From positions 1 to 52,129 of the forward strand of contig CANMHB010000019.1 of assembly GCA_947497485.1 (NCBI GenBank): a stretch of DNA of 52,129 bases, read 5' to 3'. Below, in pieces: positions 43,809 through 52,129 of this stretch. The translations under genes were made by a program, and so were the position numbers. This stretch comes from Flavobacteriales bacterium (GTDB lineage Bacteria; Bacteroidota; Bacteroidia; Flavobacteriales_D; Crocinitomicaceae). Each line of letters opens with the position of its first letter. Position 1 is the stretch's first letter. The notes under the pieces were generated by a model. The model was not told where the DNA came from. It worked only from the letters and a program-made list of their open reading frames with translations, and did no database searches.

Positions 43809-45260
43809 TTAATAGTAAATTGCACGTTGAACTTTGGAAACGTATTTAGCAAGTCGAATTACTTGTTTTGTATATCCAAATTCATTGTCATACCATGCGT
43901 ACAAAACAACATTCTTACCATCCTTAGATACTATGGTAGCATTTGAATCAAATACCGAACAACATGTATTTCCAATGATATCACTCGACACCAATTCAGG
44001 GTCGAATGAATAATAAATCTGGTTAACCAAATCACCATTTAAAGCAGCGTTTTTGATTTCAGCATTTATCTCCTCTAAGGTGGTATTCTTATTTAATTCA
44101 AGGCTTAATATTGCTAACGAACCATTAGGAGTTGGAACACGAACCGCATTTGCAGTTAATTTATCTTTCAATTCTGGAATTACTTTCGTTACAGCATTTC
44201 CTGCACCTGTAGAGGTAATAACCATGTTGATTGCAGCTGAACGACCGCGACGTGGTTTTTTATGCATATTATCCAAAAGGTTTTGATCGTTGGTATATGC
44301 GTGAACCGTTTCAATATGACCTTTTACAACTCCAAATTTATCGTTTACAACTTTTAGAATAGGTGAAATTGCATTTGTCGTGCAAGAAGCGGCAGAATAA
44401 ATGGTTTCATTTTCAATGTCAAGGGTTCCTTGATTAATTCCATAAACCACATTTGGTACTTCTTTTCCAGGTGCTGTTAGTAATACTTTCGAGGCTCCTT
44501 TTGCTTTAAGGTGGCGAGACAATGCCTCCCGATTTGAGAAAACCCCAGTGTTGTCAATGATTAATGCATTGTTGATTCCGTATTTTGTATAATCAACTTC
44601 TTCAGGAGCAGGGGCATCAATCATTTTTACAATTTGTCCATTGATGATGAGTGCTTTATTTTCCAGGTCTTCAATTACAGATCCTTTGAATGCACCATGC
44701 ACTGAATCATTGCGAAGTAAAGAAGCTCTTTTGATAATATCTGCATCCGAAGATCCACGAGTCACGATTGCTCTCAATCGCAATTGTTGACCTTTACCAG
44801 CTTGCTTGATTAATTCTCGAGCAGCAAGTCGACCTATACGACCAAAACCATACAAAACCACATCTCTTGGTTCAATTTCACCACCTGTATTTCGTTTCAG
44901 CGTACCTAGTTTATTACTTAAAAATTCAATCTTTGAATTAAAATTTTCTTTTTCAGCTAACCATTCGCTAGCTAACTTCCCAATATCTAGCTTCGATGCA
45001 GGAACTTCCAAGGTTGTAATAATTTCTGCTAATTCAGAGGTAGTAAATACATCAATTGGTTTATTCACAACTTGACCTGCGTATTCGTGAAGGTTAAGAA
45101 TTTCTGAAATTGTCACATCCGTTAGGTGATGACGAAATAATACTAATTCGATTCCTTTGTCGTAAAGTAATTCTCCAACTTTACTTTGCAGTTTTACCGC
45201 TGCTCTTTCTTGCTCAATATGAGACTTTAGTTCTTTTTCGTAGCCTATTGCTGTTTCCAT
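43809..45260 (-). CDS. Glyceraldehyde-3-phosphate dehydrogenase with N-terminal extension
   Basis: 483 aa, ~140 longer than classical GAPDH. Residues 1-130 are a mostly helical extension (KLQSKVGELLYDKG ... LHEYAGQVVNKPID) without a known motif. The dehydrogenase begins at VVLYGFGRIGRLAAREL (about 135-150), has the catalytic SAASCTTNAISP (Cys about 293) and the C-terminal AWYDNEFGYTKQVI. Central glycolysis; the long form is one I associate with Bacteroidota, and its cofactor preference is not evident from sequence. A terminator follows. Confidence 0.93.
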   Translation of the reverse strand: METAIGYEKELKSHIEQERAAVKLQSKVGELLYDKGIELVLFRHHLTDVTISEILNLHEYAGQVVNKPIDVFTTSELAEIITTLEVPASKLDIGKLASEWLAEKENFNSKIEFLSNKLGTLKRNTGGEIEPRDVVLYGFGRIGRLAARELIKQAGKGQQLRLRAIVTRGSSDADIIKRASLLRNDSVHGAFKGSVIEDLENKALIINGQIVKMIDAPAPEEVDYTKYGINNALIIDNTGVFSNREALSRHLKAKGASKVLLTAPGKEVPNVVYGINQGTLDIENETIYSAASCTTNAISPILKVVNDKFGVVKGHIETVHAYTNDQNLLDNMHKKPRRGRSAAINMVITSTGAGNAVTKVIPELKDKLTANAVRVPTPNGSLAILSLELNKNTTLEEINAEIKNAALNGDLVNQIYYSFDPELVSSDIIGNTCCSVFDSNATIVSKDGKNVVLYAWYDNEFGYTKQVIRLAKYVSKVQRAIYY

Positions 45261-45299
45261 TATTTAGATGATTAATTAAAAGTTTGCAAAAGTAAGAAG

Positions 45300-45336
45300 C
45301 AAAAAAGGCTACCGGTGTTTGACCGATAGCCTTTCG
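45300..45336 (-). terminator. Intrinsic terminator after the rpoD gene
   Basis: On the minus strand AGGCTATCGGT-CAAAC-ACCGGTAGCCT then TTTTTT: an eleven-pair stem with one mismatch, ten bases after the rpoD stop. Confidence 0.85.
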
Positions 45337-45344
45337 CTAAGTTT

Positions 45345-46211
45345 TTATCCCAAATAGGGTTTCAAGAGTTTATTTCGAGAAGTATGTCGAAGTCGTCGGA
45401 TTGCTTTCTCTTTAATTTGACGAACTCGTTCGCGCGTTAAATTGAATTTCGCTCCAATTTCTTCAAGGGTTAAACCATGGTTCATGCCGATTCCAAAGAA
45501 AAGACGAATGATCTCACGTTCTTTATCTGTGAGCGTGCTCAAAGATCGTTCGATTTCTTTTTGAAGAGATTCAGCCATCAATACATGATCCGTTTTCGGG
45601 GCATCCGTATTTGCCATAACATCCATTAAGGTTCCACCATCTTCGTTTGTTGTAAGCGGTGCGTCCATAGAAACGTGTCTTCCAGAAACATTTAAGCTTT
45701 CTTTAATCTTATCTTCAGGAACCTCAAGTGCTTCAGCTAATTCTTCTGCTGATGGCGGTCTTTCATATTCCTGTTCTAAACGAGAAAATGCTTTGTTAAT
45801 TTTGTTTAGGGAACCAACTTGATTTAGTGGTAAGCGAACGATTCGCGCTTGCTCTGCTAAAGCTTGTAAAATAGATTGACGAATCCACCATACGGCATAG
45901 GAAATAAATTTAAATCCTCTTGTTTCATCAAATTTTTGTGCGGCTTTAATCAAACCTAAATTCCCTTCATTAATCAAATCTGGCAAGGTTAAGCCCTGAT
46001 TTTGATATTGTTTCGCTACTGAAACGACGAAACGTAAGTTTGCTCTTGTTAATTTTTCTAAGGCCCTTTGATCGCCGGCCTTAATTTTTCTTGCTAATTC
46101 TACCTCTTCTTCTGCGGTAATAAGTTCTTCACGACCGATATCTTGAAGATATTTATCTAAAGATTGACTTTCACGATTTGTAATCGATTTGGTGATTTTA
46201 AGCTGTCTCAT
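45345..46211 (-). CDS. rpoD: Primary sigma factor (RpoD/SigA), short Bacteroidota form
   Basis: 288 aa. It lacks region 1.1 and starts close to region 1.2 ([15 protein letters not shown]). Region 2: [34 protein letters not shown] and [17 protein letters not shown]. Region 3: [12 protein letters not shown]. Region 4 helix-turn-helix: [29 protein letters not shown]. In this phylum, the primary sigma recognises TTG-n18-20-TAnnTTTG promoters, which are the boxes seen across this window. Own terminator downstream. Confidence 0.95.
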   Translation of the reverse strand: MRQLKITKSITNRESQSLDKYLQDIGREELITAEEEVELARKIKAGDQRALEKLTRANLRFVVSVAKQYQNQGLTLPDLINEGNLGLIKAAQKFDETRGFKFISYAVWWIRQSILQALAEQARIVRLPLNQVGSLNKINKAFSRLEQEYERPPSAEELAEALEVPEDKIKESLNVSGRHVSMDAPLTTNEDGGTLMDVMANTDAPKTDHVLMAESLQKEIERSLSTLTDKEREIIRLFFGIGMNHGLTLEEIGAKFNLTRERVRQIKEKAIRRLRHTSRNKLLKPYLG

Positions 46212-46368
46212 TCTGACTTTACCTCGCTGTTAAAAAATTAATAAATAGTACAAAGGAATAGGAGGCAAAGTAACGCCAAAAATAGCGAACTGAAAAATTT
46301 TTTTTTAATTTTTTTTTAACTATTTTCAGCCTTTGCTCACTACCAAAAACTATGCCTTTTTTGGATTT

Positions 46369-47841
46369 TTAAAGTCCGAATCCGACATAATCTTTTTTTC
46401 CGCTTTCCGACATGATTTCGAGCAGAATTCCACGGTTAATTCCATTTAATTTCGTGGTCAGCTGTTCTACTGATTCTACAGGTTCGTTGTTAATTTTGGT
46501 TATTATTGTTCCTTCGGTTAAACCTAATGATTTTAACTTTCCGGCTGCCAACGTTTTTATTTTTACCCCATATGAAACATTCAACTCTTTTTTCTCCTTG
46601 TCGTTAAGTTCAATAAACGTAGCACCAAGTGCTGCATTCTTTTTTATTTCCTCTTTGGAGACTAACGATGTTTCCCCTTCTTTGTTACGCAAAATTAATT
46701 CCTTAATGAGTTCATCTCCATCTTTTTGACGAATCGTTATACTGACTTTGTCTCCTGGACGACGTTTTCCAATTTCTTCTTGCAAAGAGGCTACTGAATT
46801 AACTTCTTTGTTACCAATTTTCAAAATTACATCCCCATCTTTCAATCCAGCTTTATCCGCACTTCCGTCTTCAATTACTTTTGCTACAAAAACACCTTTT
46901 AGATTAGGTAATTTGTTGGTTTCTTTTACTTCTTGTGTGATGTCCGCAATTTGAACACCAAGGTATCCACGTTGAACAATTCCATAGTCAATTAAATCGC
47001 GCATTACTTTTTGAACAAGGTTAACAGGAACAGCGAAGGAATAACCACTGTAACTTCCTGTTTGTGAAGCAATAGCTGTATTAATGCCCACAAGTTCTCC
47101 TCGAGTATTTACTAAAGCTCCACCACTGTTACCCGGATTTACGGCTGCATCTGTTTGAATAAAAGACTCAATTGGAACGACTTCCTTGCCGGATCGTTCA
47201 CTTAACAGATTTATATTTCTTGCTTTAGCTGAAACAATTCCAGCTGTTACTGTGGATGTTAGATTAAATGGATTTCCAACTGCTAAAACCCATTCTCCGA
47301 TTTTCAAATCATCGCTATTGCCCAAAGGAATTGGTTTAAATCCACTTCCTTCAATTTTAAGAACGGCAATATCAGTAGCTGGGTCTGCACCAACAATCTT
47401 TGCGGTATATTTTGAGTTATCGTTTAGAATAACCTCAATCTCACTTGCATTTTCGATCACGTGGTTGTTTGTAACGATATAACCTTCTGATGAAACAATC
47501 ACACCTGATCCTGCACCAGAACCATATTGCTTGAATTCACGTCCACCTGCACCCGGGCCATAGAAAAACTCTTGAAAAATATCCCGTTGAAATGTAGTTT
47601 GCACAACCTTAGTCGTAACGTGAACAACTGAATTAATCGTATTTTCGGAGGCTGCAGTAAAATCTATATTTGGATCTATTCCACCTGTAAAACTCACTGG
47701 AAGTGTATTCATCCGATTTCCGTCAATAACTTGATCGGAAAGTTTCATTTGACTGTAGTTAATCACAAAATAAGTCGCAAAAGGAAGGGTGCCACCTAAA
47801 ATGCCGACACCAAAAATTTTCAGATAAGATAGATAATTCAT
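46369..47841 (-). CDS. DegP/HtrA-family serine protease
   Basis: 490 aa. N-terminal membrane/signal segment (~8-30), trypsin-like domain with catalytic triad His (IVTNNHVIENA, about 127), Asp (ATDIAVLKI, about 157), Ser (DAAVNPGNSGGALV, about 239), then two PDZ domains (GYLGVQIADI ... ADKAGLKDGDVILKI, and GVKIKTLAAGKLKSLGLTEGTIITKINN). Periplasmic quality-control protease/chaperone. Full length; stands alone between rpoD and the divergent dapF operon. Confidence 0.94.
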   Translation of the reverse strand: MNYLSYLKIFGVGILGGTLPFATYFVINYSQMKLSDQVIDGNRMNTLPVSFTGGIDPNIDFTAASENTINSVVHVTTKVVQTTFQRDIFQEFFYGPGAGGREFKQYGSGAGSGVIVSSEGYIVTNNHVIENASEIEVILNDNSKYTAKIVGADPATDIAVLKIEGSGFKPIPLGNSDDLKIGEWVLAVGNPFNLTSTVTAGIVSAKARNINLLSERSGKEVVPIESFIQTDAAVNPGNSGGALVNTRGELVGINTAIASQTGSYSGYSFAVPVNLVQKVMRDLIDYGIVQRGYLGVQIADITQEVKETNKLPNLKGVFVAKVIEDGSADKAGLKDGDVILKIGNKEVNSVASLQEEIGKRRPGDKVSITIRQKDGDELIKELILRNKEGETSLVSKEEIKKNAALGATFIELNDKEKKELNVSYGVKIKTLAAGKLKSLGLTEGTIITKINNEPVESVEQLTTKLNGINRGILLEIMSESGKKDYVGFGL

Positions 47842-47943
47842 AGTGTTAAAATTTTAATCAATGCAATAATAACACAAACCATTCCAATTTATTAGATGAA
47901 TGCAGTTAAAGAATGTTAAGCAGTTTCCTATTCAATTTTGTGG

Positions 47944-47951
47944 TAATTTTG
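47944..47951 (+). promoter_or_regulatory. -7 box for the dapF operon
   Basis: TAATTTTG (TAnnTTTG) ends nine bases before ATG 47961; this decides that start over the upstream in-frame ATG at 47913. Confidence 0.5.
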
Positions 47952-47960
47952 TCAGAAATT

Positions 47961-48743
47961 ATGACAGTAGAATTCACCAAATATGAAGGTACAGGAAATG
48001 ATTTTCTGTTGTTGAACAATCTAAATGGTCAATATGATGATTTAACAATCGTTCAGATTCAAAAAATGTGCAAAAGAAGGTTTGGAATAGGAGCAGATGG
48101 TTTAATTAAGATAAATAAGACTTCTTCAGCTGCATTTTATATGGATTATTACAACGCCGATGGAAGCCAGAGTTTTTGTGGAAACGGAGCTCGGTGCGCT
48201 GTTCATTTTGCACGTGTAATAGGAATAGATGTTACTCAATCAATTCAATTTGATGCGATTGATGGGATTCATGAGGCTTCGATTACGGAAGATTTGGTGA
48301 AATTAAAAATGATTGATGTCGATAAAATAGAAAATCGAGGTGATTCATTTGTTGTATATACGGGTTCACCCCATTACATAAAGTTTACTGAAGACATTTC
48401 CTCAAAACATGTTATTTCATTAGGCCGAAACGTTCGTTTTTCAGAGGAATTTCGTGAAGAAGGTATTAATGTTAATTTACTCAAAGAAAATTCTTCAAAC
48501 GAAATAGCCATTGCAACTTATGAACGTGGTGTTGAGGATGAAACTTTATCTTGCGGAACAGGAGCTACAGCTTGTGCTTTAGTTTGGGATTCGGTTTCGG
48601 AAATTGAATCGAAGGAAATTAAGATAAAAGTCAAAGGAGGTGATTTGATCACCCAATTCGATCGGAATCCCGTTGGAGGATATACGAATATTTATTTAAT
48701 TGGTCCAGCAACCTTGGTTTATAATGGAACAATCGAAGTGTGA
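47961..48743 (+). CDS. dapF: Diaminopimelate epimerase
   Basis: 260 aa from ATG 47961, chosen because the protein then begins MTVEFTKYEGTGNDF as the family does and the promoter box lies just upstream. The two catalytic Cys are in SFCGNGARCAVHF and LSCGTGATACALV. Converts LL- to meso-diaminopimelate for lysine and peptidoglycan. First gene of a chain of overlapping genes (48724, 49226, 49732, 50805). Confidence 0.94.
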   Translation: MTVEFTKYEGTGNDFLLLNNLNGQYDDLTIVQIQKMCKRRFGIGADGLIKINKTSSAAFYMDYYNADGSQSFCGNGARCAVHFARVIGIDVTQSIQFDAIDGIHEASITEDLVKLKMIDVDKIENRGDSFVVYTGSPHYIKFTEDISSKHVISLGRNVRFSEEFREEGINVNLLKENSSNEIAIATYERGVEDETLSCGTGATACALVWDSVSEIESKEIKIKVKGGDLITQFDRNPVGGYTNIYLIGPATLVYNGTIEV

Positions 48744-49239
48744 TTTTCAATTTGATTTCATTGAGTTGTACCTCGATCACGCTGATTATAGTGCTTCTTT
48801 CTTATGGATTTTACATGCGGATAAAATACCTCCTCACATTGGTATTTCTACAGAAGAATCGTTTTTTAGTTTGAAAGTCAATGGAAAAGATGAAAACTTA
48901 CCTGTAGAAAAATTGATTGCGCTAATTCAGCTAAAACGTATTCCAACTATTCTAATTCCCTTGAAGCATCATCTTTCTATAGATGAAATTGCCTTGAAGT
49001 ACAAACAATTTGATCGAGCAGTTAATCTAAAAAGTACCTGTTTAACTCCGATAAAAGAATTGCTTTTCCCCAACGAAGAAATTCACAGACTAAAAGATCT
49101 TTTGGAAATTATTCGCGAAAATGGGCAATTGAATTGTGTTTTTGGATTAAATTTGAGTTCTACCTATGAAGGAATTCCATTTTATACAACGGATGAAATT
49201 CAAAATAGACTTGAAAAATTAACGCATGTTAAAGGGTAA
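48724..49239 (+). CDS. Protein of unknown function in the dapF operon
   Basis: 171 aa from ATG 48724, which lies inside the end of dapF (20-bp overlap); an ATG eight codons earlier is also possible. Soluble, mixed alpha/beta, no signal peptide. Visible landmarks: ASFLWILHADKIPPHIGIS and LSSTYEGIPFYTTDEIQN. I do not recognise the family. The tight overlap with dapF and the GNAT gene suggests co-translation. No cysteine pattern or nucleotide motif stands out. Confidence 0.75.
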   Translation: MEQSKCDFQFDFIELYLDHADYSASFLWILHADKIPPHIGISTEESFFSLKVNGKDENLPVEKLIALIQLKRIPTILIPLKHHLSIDEIALKYKQFDRAVNLKSTCLTPIKELLFPNEEIHRLKDLLEIIRENGQLNCVFGLNLSSTYEGIPFYTTDEIQNRLEKLTHVKG

Positions 49240-49750
49240 TTCCATTTATTTACGTGTTGTTGAAGCAGAGGATGCTACGAAACTTTTTATTTGGGAAAAT
49301 GATCCGAGTAATTGGAAAGTATCCAACACGGAGGTTCCTTTTTCGATGCATTCAATTCATCAACTGATTGAGCAACAATCAAATATTCGAAATTCTGGAG
49401 AGTTGCGTTTTATGATTTGCTTGAATGAGAATGGAAATTCCATTGGGACAATCGATCTTTACGATGTGAACTTCAAACATGGTTATGCAACGATTGGAAT
49501 TATGGTGGCAGATCAAGCCGATCGAAGGCGAGGTTTTGCCCAAGAAAGCATAAAACTAATTGTTGAATATGCTCGAGATATTTTGGAATTAACTAACTTG
49601 CAGTGTGCCATACATGGGGATAATGAGCCGAGTATTGCTTTGTTTGAGCAATGCGGCTTTACACGAGTTGGAATCAGAAAAAACTGGTTGAAATATAAAG
49701 GGAATAGAATTGACGAAATAAGTTATCAATTATGTCTAAAAGAAATATAA
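49226..49750 (+). CDS. GNAT acetyltransferase (RimJ/RimL/SpeG-like)
   Basis: 174 aa. The acetyl-CoA loop reads VADQADRRRGFAQESIKLIVEYA (about 92-114; pattern RxxGxA), with IGTIDLYDVNFKHGYATIGI before it and NEPSIALFEQCGFTRVGIRKNWLKYKG after, as in the RimJ/RimL and spermidine-acetyltransferase groups. Substrate unknown (protein N-terminus, polyamine or amino sugar). Overlaps the preceding gene by 14 bp and mltG by 19 bp. Confidence 0.87.
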   Translation: MLKGNSIYLRVVEAEDATKLFIWENDPSNWKVSNTEVPFSMHSIHQLIEQQSNIRNSGELRFMICLNENGNSIGTIDLYDVNFKHGYATIGIMVADQADRRRGFAQESIKLIVEYARDILELTNLQCAIHGDNEPSIALFEQCGFTRVGIRKNWLKYKGNRIDEISYQLCLKEI

Positions 49751-50808
49751 TTATAGCAGGAATAGTATTGACACTTGTTCTTGTTGCAATCGGGGCTCCA
49801 AAAATTATGTTGTTCCTTGCTGGAAATCAGAAGACAACAAATGAGGGAGATATTGAGTTTTACATTAAAGAACCAATGGATTTGAATCAACTTGCCCAGG
49901 AGTTAAAGGGTCAAGGAATAATCGACGATACTAAAGGATTCATATCGGTAGGAGAATATAAAGGATTGACGAAAGAAAGCATCGCTCAAGGGAAGTATTT
50001 AATCGAAGAATCAACAAATTTTAGAACGCTTTTAAATGGTTTTACAATCAATTCGAATGGTAATGGTAATGCTGAATTAGAGGTTGAAGTAACATTCACA
50101 AATTGTCGAGATATATATCAAATGGCAAGTAAGTTATCAAAAATATTAGCCGTTGATAGTTCGAAATTGGTATTTTATCTATTGGATGGTAATACACTCA
50201 AACGATTGGGATTTACTGTTGAACAGCTACCAGCACTGTTTATACCTGACACCTACAAAATGTATTATGATACAGGTGAGGAACTTTTCGTAGAGAGAAT
50301 GGCAGCTGAATTTAAACGTTTTTGGACAGCTGATCGCAAGAGTAAATTAAAGTCTATTGGTTTGCAAACACCTAGTCAAGCAGTTACACTTGCAAGTATC
50401 GTATATTCTGAACAGTCAGTTCATTCGGATGAATGGCCAATCATCGCAGGATTATATTTAAATCGAATTAATCAAGGTGTTAAATTACAATCTGATCCAA
50501 CTTTTAAGTTTTGTTGGGGTGATAAATTGAAGGGAGTACAGCGACTTTTAAATGTTCACAGAGATATTGATTGTCCATACAACACATATAAAATCAAAGG
50601 ATTGCCGCCTGGACCAATATGCCTGCCTTCTCCGAAGGTAGTTGATGCTGTATTGAATCGAGCAAATGTTAACTATTTATTTATGTGTGCAAAGCCCGAT
50701 TACTCCGGACGACATAATTTTGCTGTTTCAGGTGCCGACCATATGAAAAATGCGGATGTATTTCAGAAATGGCTAGCTTCCGAATTACGTAAAAAAGAAG
50801 GGCGATGA
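49732..50808 (+). CDS. mltG: Endolytic murein transglycosylase MltG (YceG-like)
   Basis: 358 aa. One N-terminal membrane anchor (residues 6-30). LysM-like segment at ~40-105. YceG catalytic part with LPALFIPDTYKMYYD, ASIVYSEQSVHSDEWPIIAGLYLNRI, KLQSDPTF and a conserved GLPPGPICLPS. The Glu of ASIVYSEQ (about 227) corresponds to the catalytic Glu. Many homologues have another Glu at the Tyr position (ASIVEKE). It cuts nascent glycan strands in the inner-membrane-proximal space. It overlaps the asparaginase gene by 4 bp. Confidence 0.92.
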   Translation: MSKRNIIIAGIVLTLVLVAIGAPKIMLFLAGNQKTTNEGDIEFYIKEPMDLNQLAQELKGQGIIDDTKGFISVGEYKGLTKESIAQGKYLIEESTNFRTLLNGFTINSNGNGNAELEVEVTFTNCRDIYQMASKLSKILAVDSSKLVFYLLDGNTLKRLGFTVEQLPALFIPDTYKMYYDTGEELFVERMAAEFKRFWTADRKSKLKSIGLQTPSQAVTLASIVYSEQSVHSDEWPIIAGLYLNRINQGVKLQSDPTFKFCWGDKLKGVQRLLNVHRDIDCPYNTYKIKGLPPGPICLPSPKVVDAVLNRANVNYLFMCAKPDYSGRHNFAVSGADHMKNADVFQKWLASELRKKEGR

Positions 50809-51794
50809 AAAGACGTACGTTTTTTAAGTTGGGAGCAATAGCTGGTGCACTTTCTGTTATCAAACCTCTAAGTGCTTCAAATTTGTTAGAAGCTTCAACA
50901 GAAGGTATTGCAGACGGTCCGATTATACTTTCAACATGGAATCATGGTTTAGCGGCTAATAGCGCAGCATGGGAAATACTTGAAAAGGGAGGAAAAGCAA
51001 TCGACGCAGTTGAAAGAGGGGTAAGAGTTACAGAAGCTGATCTTACAAACAGAAGTGTTGGGATTGGAGGAAGGCCAGATCGCGATGGACATGTAACATT
51101 AGACGCTTGTATTATGGATGAACAATCACGATGTGGTTCCGTAGCTTTTCTTGAAGGAATTGCTCATCCAATTTCAGTCGCACGTGCCGTAATGGATAAA
51201 ACACAACATGTAATGTTAGTTGGATCTGGAGCTAAAAAATTTGCTTTGGAGATGGGTTTTAAAACCGCAAAAACACCATTGCCAGAGGTAAAAAAAGATT
51301 ACGAGCAATGGCGAAAAGAAAATAAAAATCTATTTGTAAAACCAGAAATTAATCACGAAAATCACGATACAATTGGAATGATTGCAATGGACGCCAATGG
51401 TGATTTTAGCGGCGCATGTACAACCAGTGGTTGGGCTTACAAAATGCATGGTCGGGTAGGGGATTCGCCAATCATAGGTGCTGGACTTTTTGTAGATAAT
51501 GAGGTTGGTGCGGCAACAGCTACCGGAATGGGAGAGGCAATTATTCGTATAGCTGGAAGTCATACAGTTGTAGAATTAATGCGTCAGGGATACACGCCCA
51601 CGGAAGCTTGTAAGGAGGCAGTTCGAAGAATCATTTCAAAGCATAAGGACCTTACTAATTTGCAATGTTGCTTTTTGGCAATAGACAAAAAGGGAAATTA
51701 TGGTTCCTATTCGGTGTATTCTGGTTTTAATTACGCTTTAAAAACGAAAACCGAGGATAAAATGGTTGATTCGGCATTTGATAGAAATTGGTGA
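50805..51794 (+). CDS. Isoaspartyl peptidase/glycosylasparaginase-like Ntn hydrolase, Tat-exported
   Basis: 329 aa. A twin-arginine signal (KRRTFFKLGAIAGALSVIKP) leads out of the cytoplasm. The Ntn-hydrolase part has GGRPDRDGHVTLDACIMD and the autoprocessing site HDTIGMIAMD, whose Thr near 189 becomes the nucleophile after self-cleavage, then GRVGDSPIIGAGLFVDN. This pattern fits N4-(beta-N-acetylglucosaminyl)-L-asparaginase more than plain isoaspartyl peptidase. It would trim glycosylated or damaged Asn. Last gene of the dapF chain; ATGA overlap with mltG. Confidence 0.9.
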   Translation: MKRRTFFKLGAIAGALSVIKPLSASNLLEASTEGIADGPIILSTWNHGLAANSAAWEILEKGGKAIDAVERGVRVTEADLTNRSVGIGGRPDRDGHVTLDACIMDEQSRCGSVAFLEGIAHPISVARAVMDKTQHVMLVGSGAKKFALEMGFKTAKTPLPEVKKDYEQWRKENKNLFVKPEINHENHDTIGMIAMDANGDFSGACTTSGWAYKMHGRVGDSPIIGAGLFVDNEVGAATATGMGEAIIRIAGSHTVVELMRQGYTPTEACKEAVRRIISKHKDLTNLQCCFLAIDKKGNYGSYSVYSGFNYALKTKTEDKMVDSAFDRNW

Positions 51795-51913
51795 GATAAA
51801 TTTTGAATTTTAAAATTCGAGAGAATCCTTAGAATTAGAAATTTCATTTGTAAGAGTTTATAAATCTTCTATCTATTTAGTTTTGTAAAAAAAAATAGTT
51901 TTTCAAAAACAAA

Positions 51914-52129
51914 TTAATCATTCTTAACAATGGACAATCGAAGAGCTGTTTCATCAAGAGATACAAAATTTGCAAAACGAGGGATCATAACCAAAAGTTG
52001 GGGAGGAATTGATTTGAAATTCCGATTTTTGTCAAAAAAATGAATTGGAAACTCAACTGGAATTATTGAAACTATTTCTACCCGAGATTTTGGTAGAACA
52101 CTTTGACTTAATAAATTCAAAAACGGATG
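51914..52129 (-). CDS. C-terminal end of an unidentified protein (partial)
   Basis: The minus-strand frame is open to the right edge and ends near 51914. About 71 residues are visible, ending LDETALRLSIVKND. It contains PRFANFVSLDETAL and a hydrophobic start; no family is recognised. Convergent with the asparaginase gene; the 119 bp between them are AT-rich with no clear hairpin. Confidence 0.5.
   Translation of the reverse strand, partial: HPFLNLLSQSVLPKSRVEIVSIIPVEFPIHFFDKNRNFKSIPPQLLVMIPRFANFVSLDETALRLSIVKND

Overview
The window looks like a chromosomal segment of a Bacteroidota bacterium, most likely order Flavobacteriales and close to Crocinitomicaceae/Fluviicola. The order-level placement is fairly secure and the family is a guess. 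The DNA is AT-rich. Many genes carry the Bacteroidota -7 promoter box TAnnTTTG. Three very large exported proteins carry type IX secretion (T9SS) sorting or gliding-motility C-terminal domains. Several families are typical of the phylum (DUF4290, DUF4197, DUF4846, the LBF_2804 family, a short RpoD, LuxC-like acyl-CoA reductase beside an Alvin-type ferredoxin).

Region 1 (1-2350) is the accessory part. It holds the tail of one ORF and two complete plus-strand ORFs, each followed at once by an imperfect palindrome of 79-132 bp. All three palindromes share one plan: AAC, 1 nt, a 20-22 nt arm, a loop, the complementary arm, 5 nt, then GTT or GTA. This is the layout of an integron-like gene-cassette array with attC-type sites; no integrase is visible. 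Region 2 (2417-3404) is a Fic-family AMPylase-like gene behind two tandem palindromic operator-like sites that overlap its promoter.

Region 3 (3478-7380) is a tight operon: a ribulose-phosphate-epimerase-like barrel fused to a CBS pair, a DAHP synthase, a KdsC-like HAD phosphatase and a saccharopine-dehydrogenase-like enzyme. Region 4 (7459-18000) mixes an exported unknown, a Qnr-like pentapeptide protein, L-2-hydroxyglutarate oxidase with a coupled lipoprotein, a fatty-acid desaturase, a minus-strand block (LBF_2804 protein, DUF4846 lipoprotein, acyl-CoA reductase), a divergent ferredoxin, and a 752-aa protein that appears to join an inactivated metzincin domain to an alpha/beta-hydrolase-like domain.

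Region 5 (18089-23690) is housekeeping: purL, DUF4290, murA (with the active-site Cys replaced by Asp), a thioredoxin-like protein, and a nucleoside phosphorylase. Region 6 (23690-38189) contains T9SS cargo (an SprB-like repeat protein, a zinc carboxypeptidase and a 1.3-kb-residue-class PKD protein of about 1290 aa) interspersed with glutamate dehydrogenase, a previously easy-to-miss 45-aa Cys-rich ORF coupled to an outer-membrane-like protein and a GDPD-like lipoprotein, and phosphofructokinase. Region 7 (38207-40423) has a metallo-hydrolase, a glycosyltransferase, tRNA-Arg(CCU) and a 77-bp direct repeat. Region 8 (40424-47841, minus strand) holds a TPR histidine kinase, cmk, an N-terminally extended GAPDH, rpoD and a DegP/HtrA protease. 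Region 9 (47944-51794) is a chain of overlapping genes: dapF, an unknown, a GNAT acetyltransferase, mltG and a Tat-exported asparaginase. A partial minus-strand CDS runs off the right edge.

All functional calls come from reading motifs in the sequence; no database search was run. Residue numbers were counted by hand and may be off by one or two.
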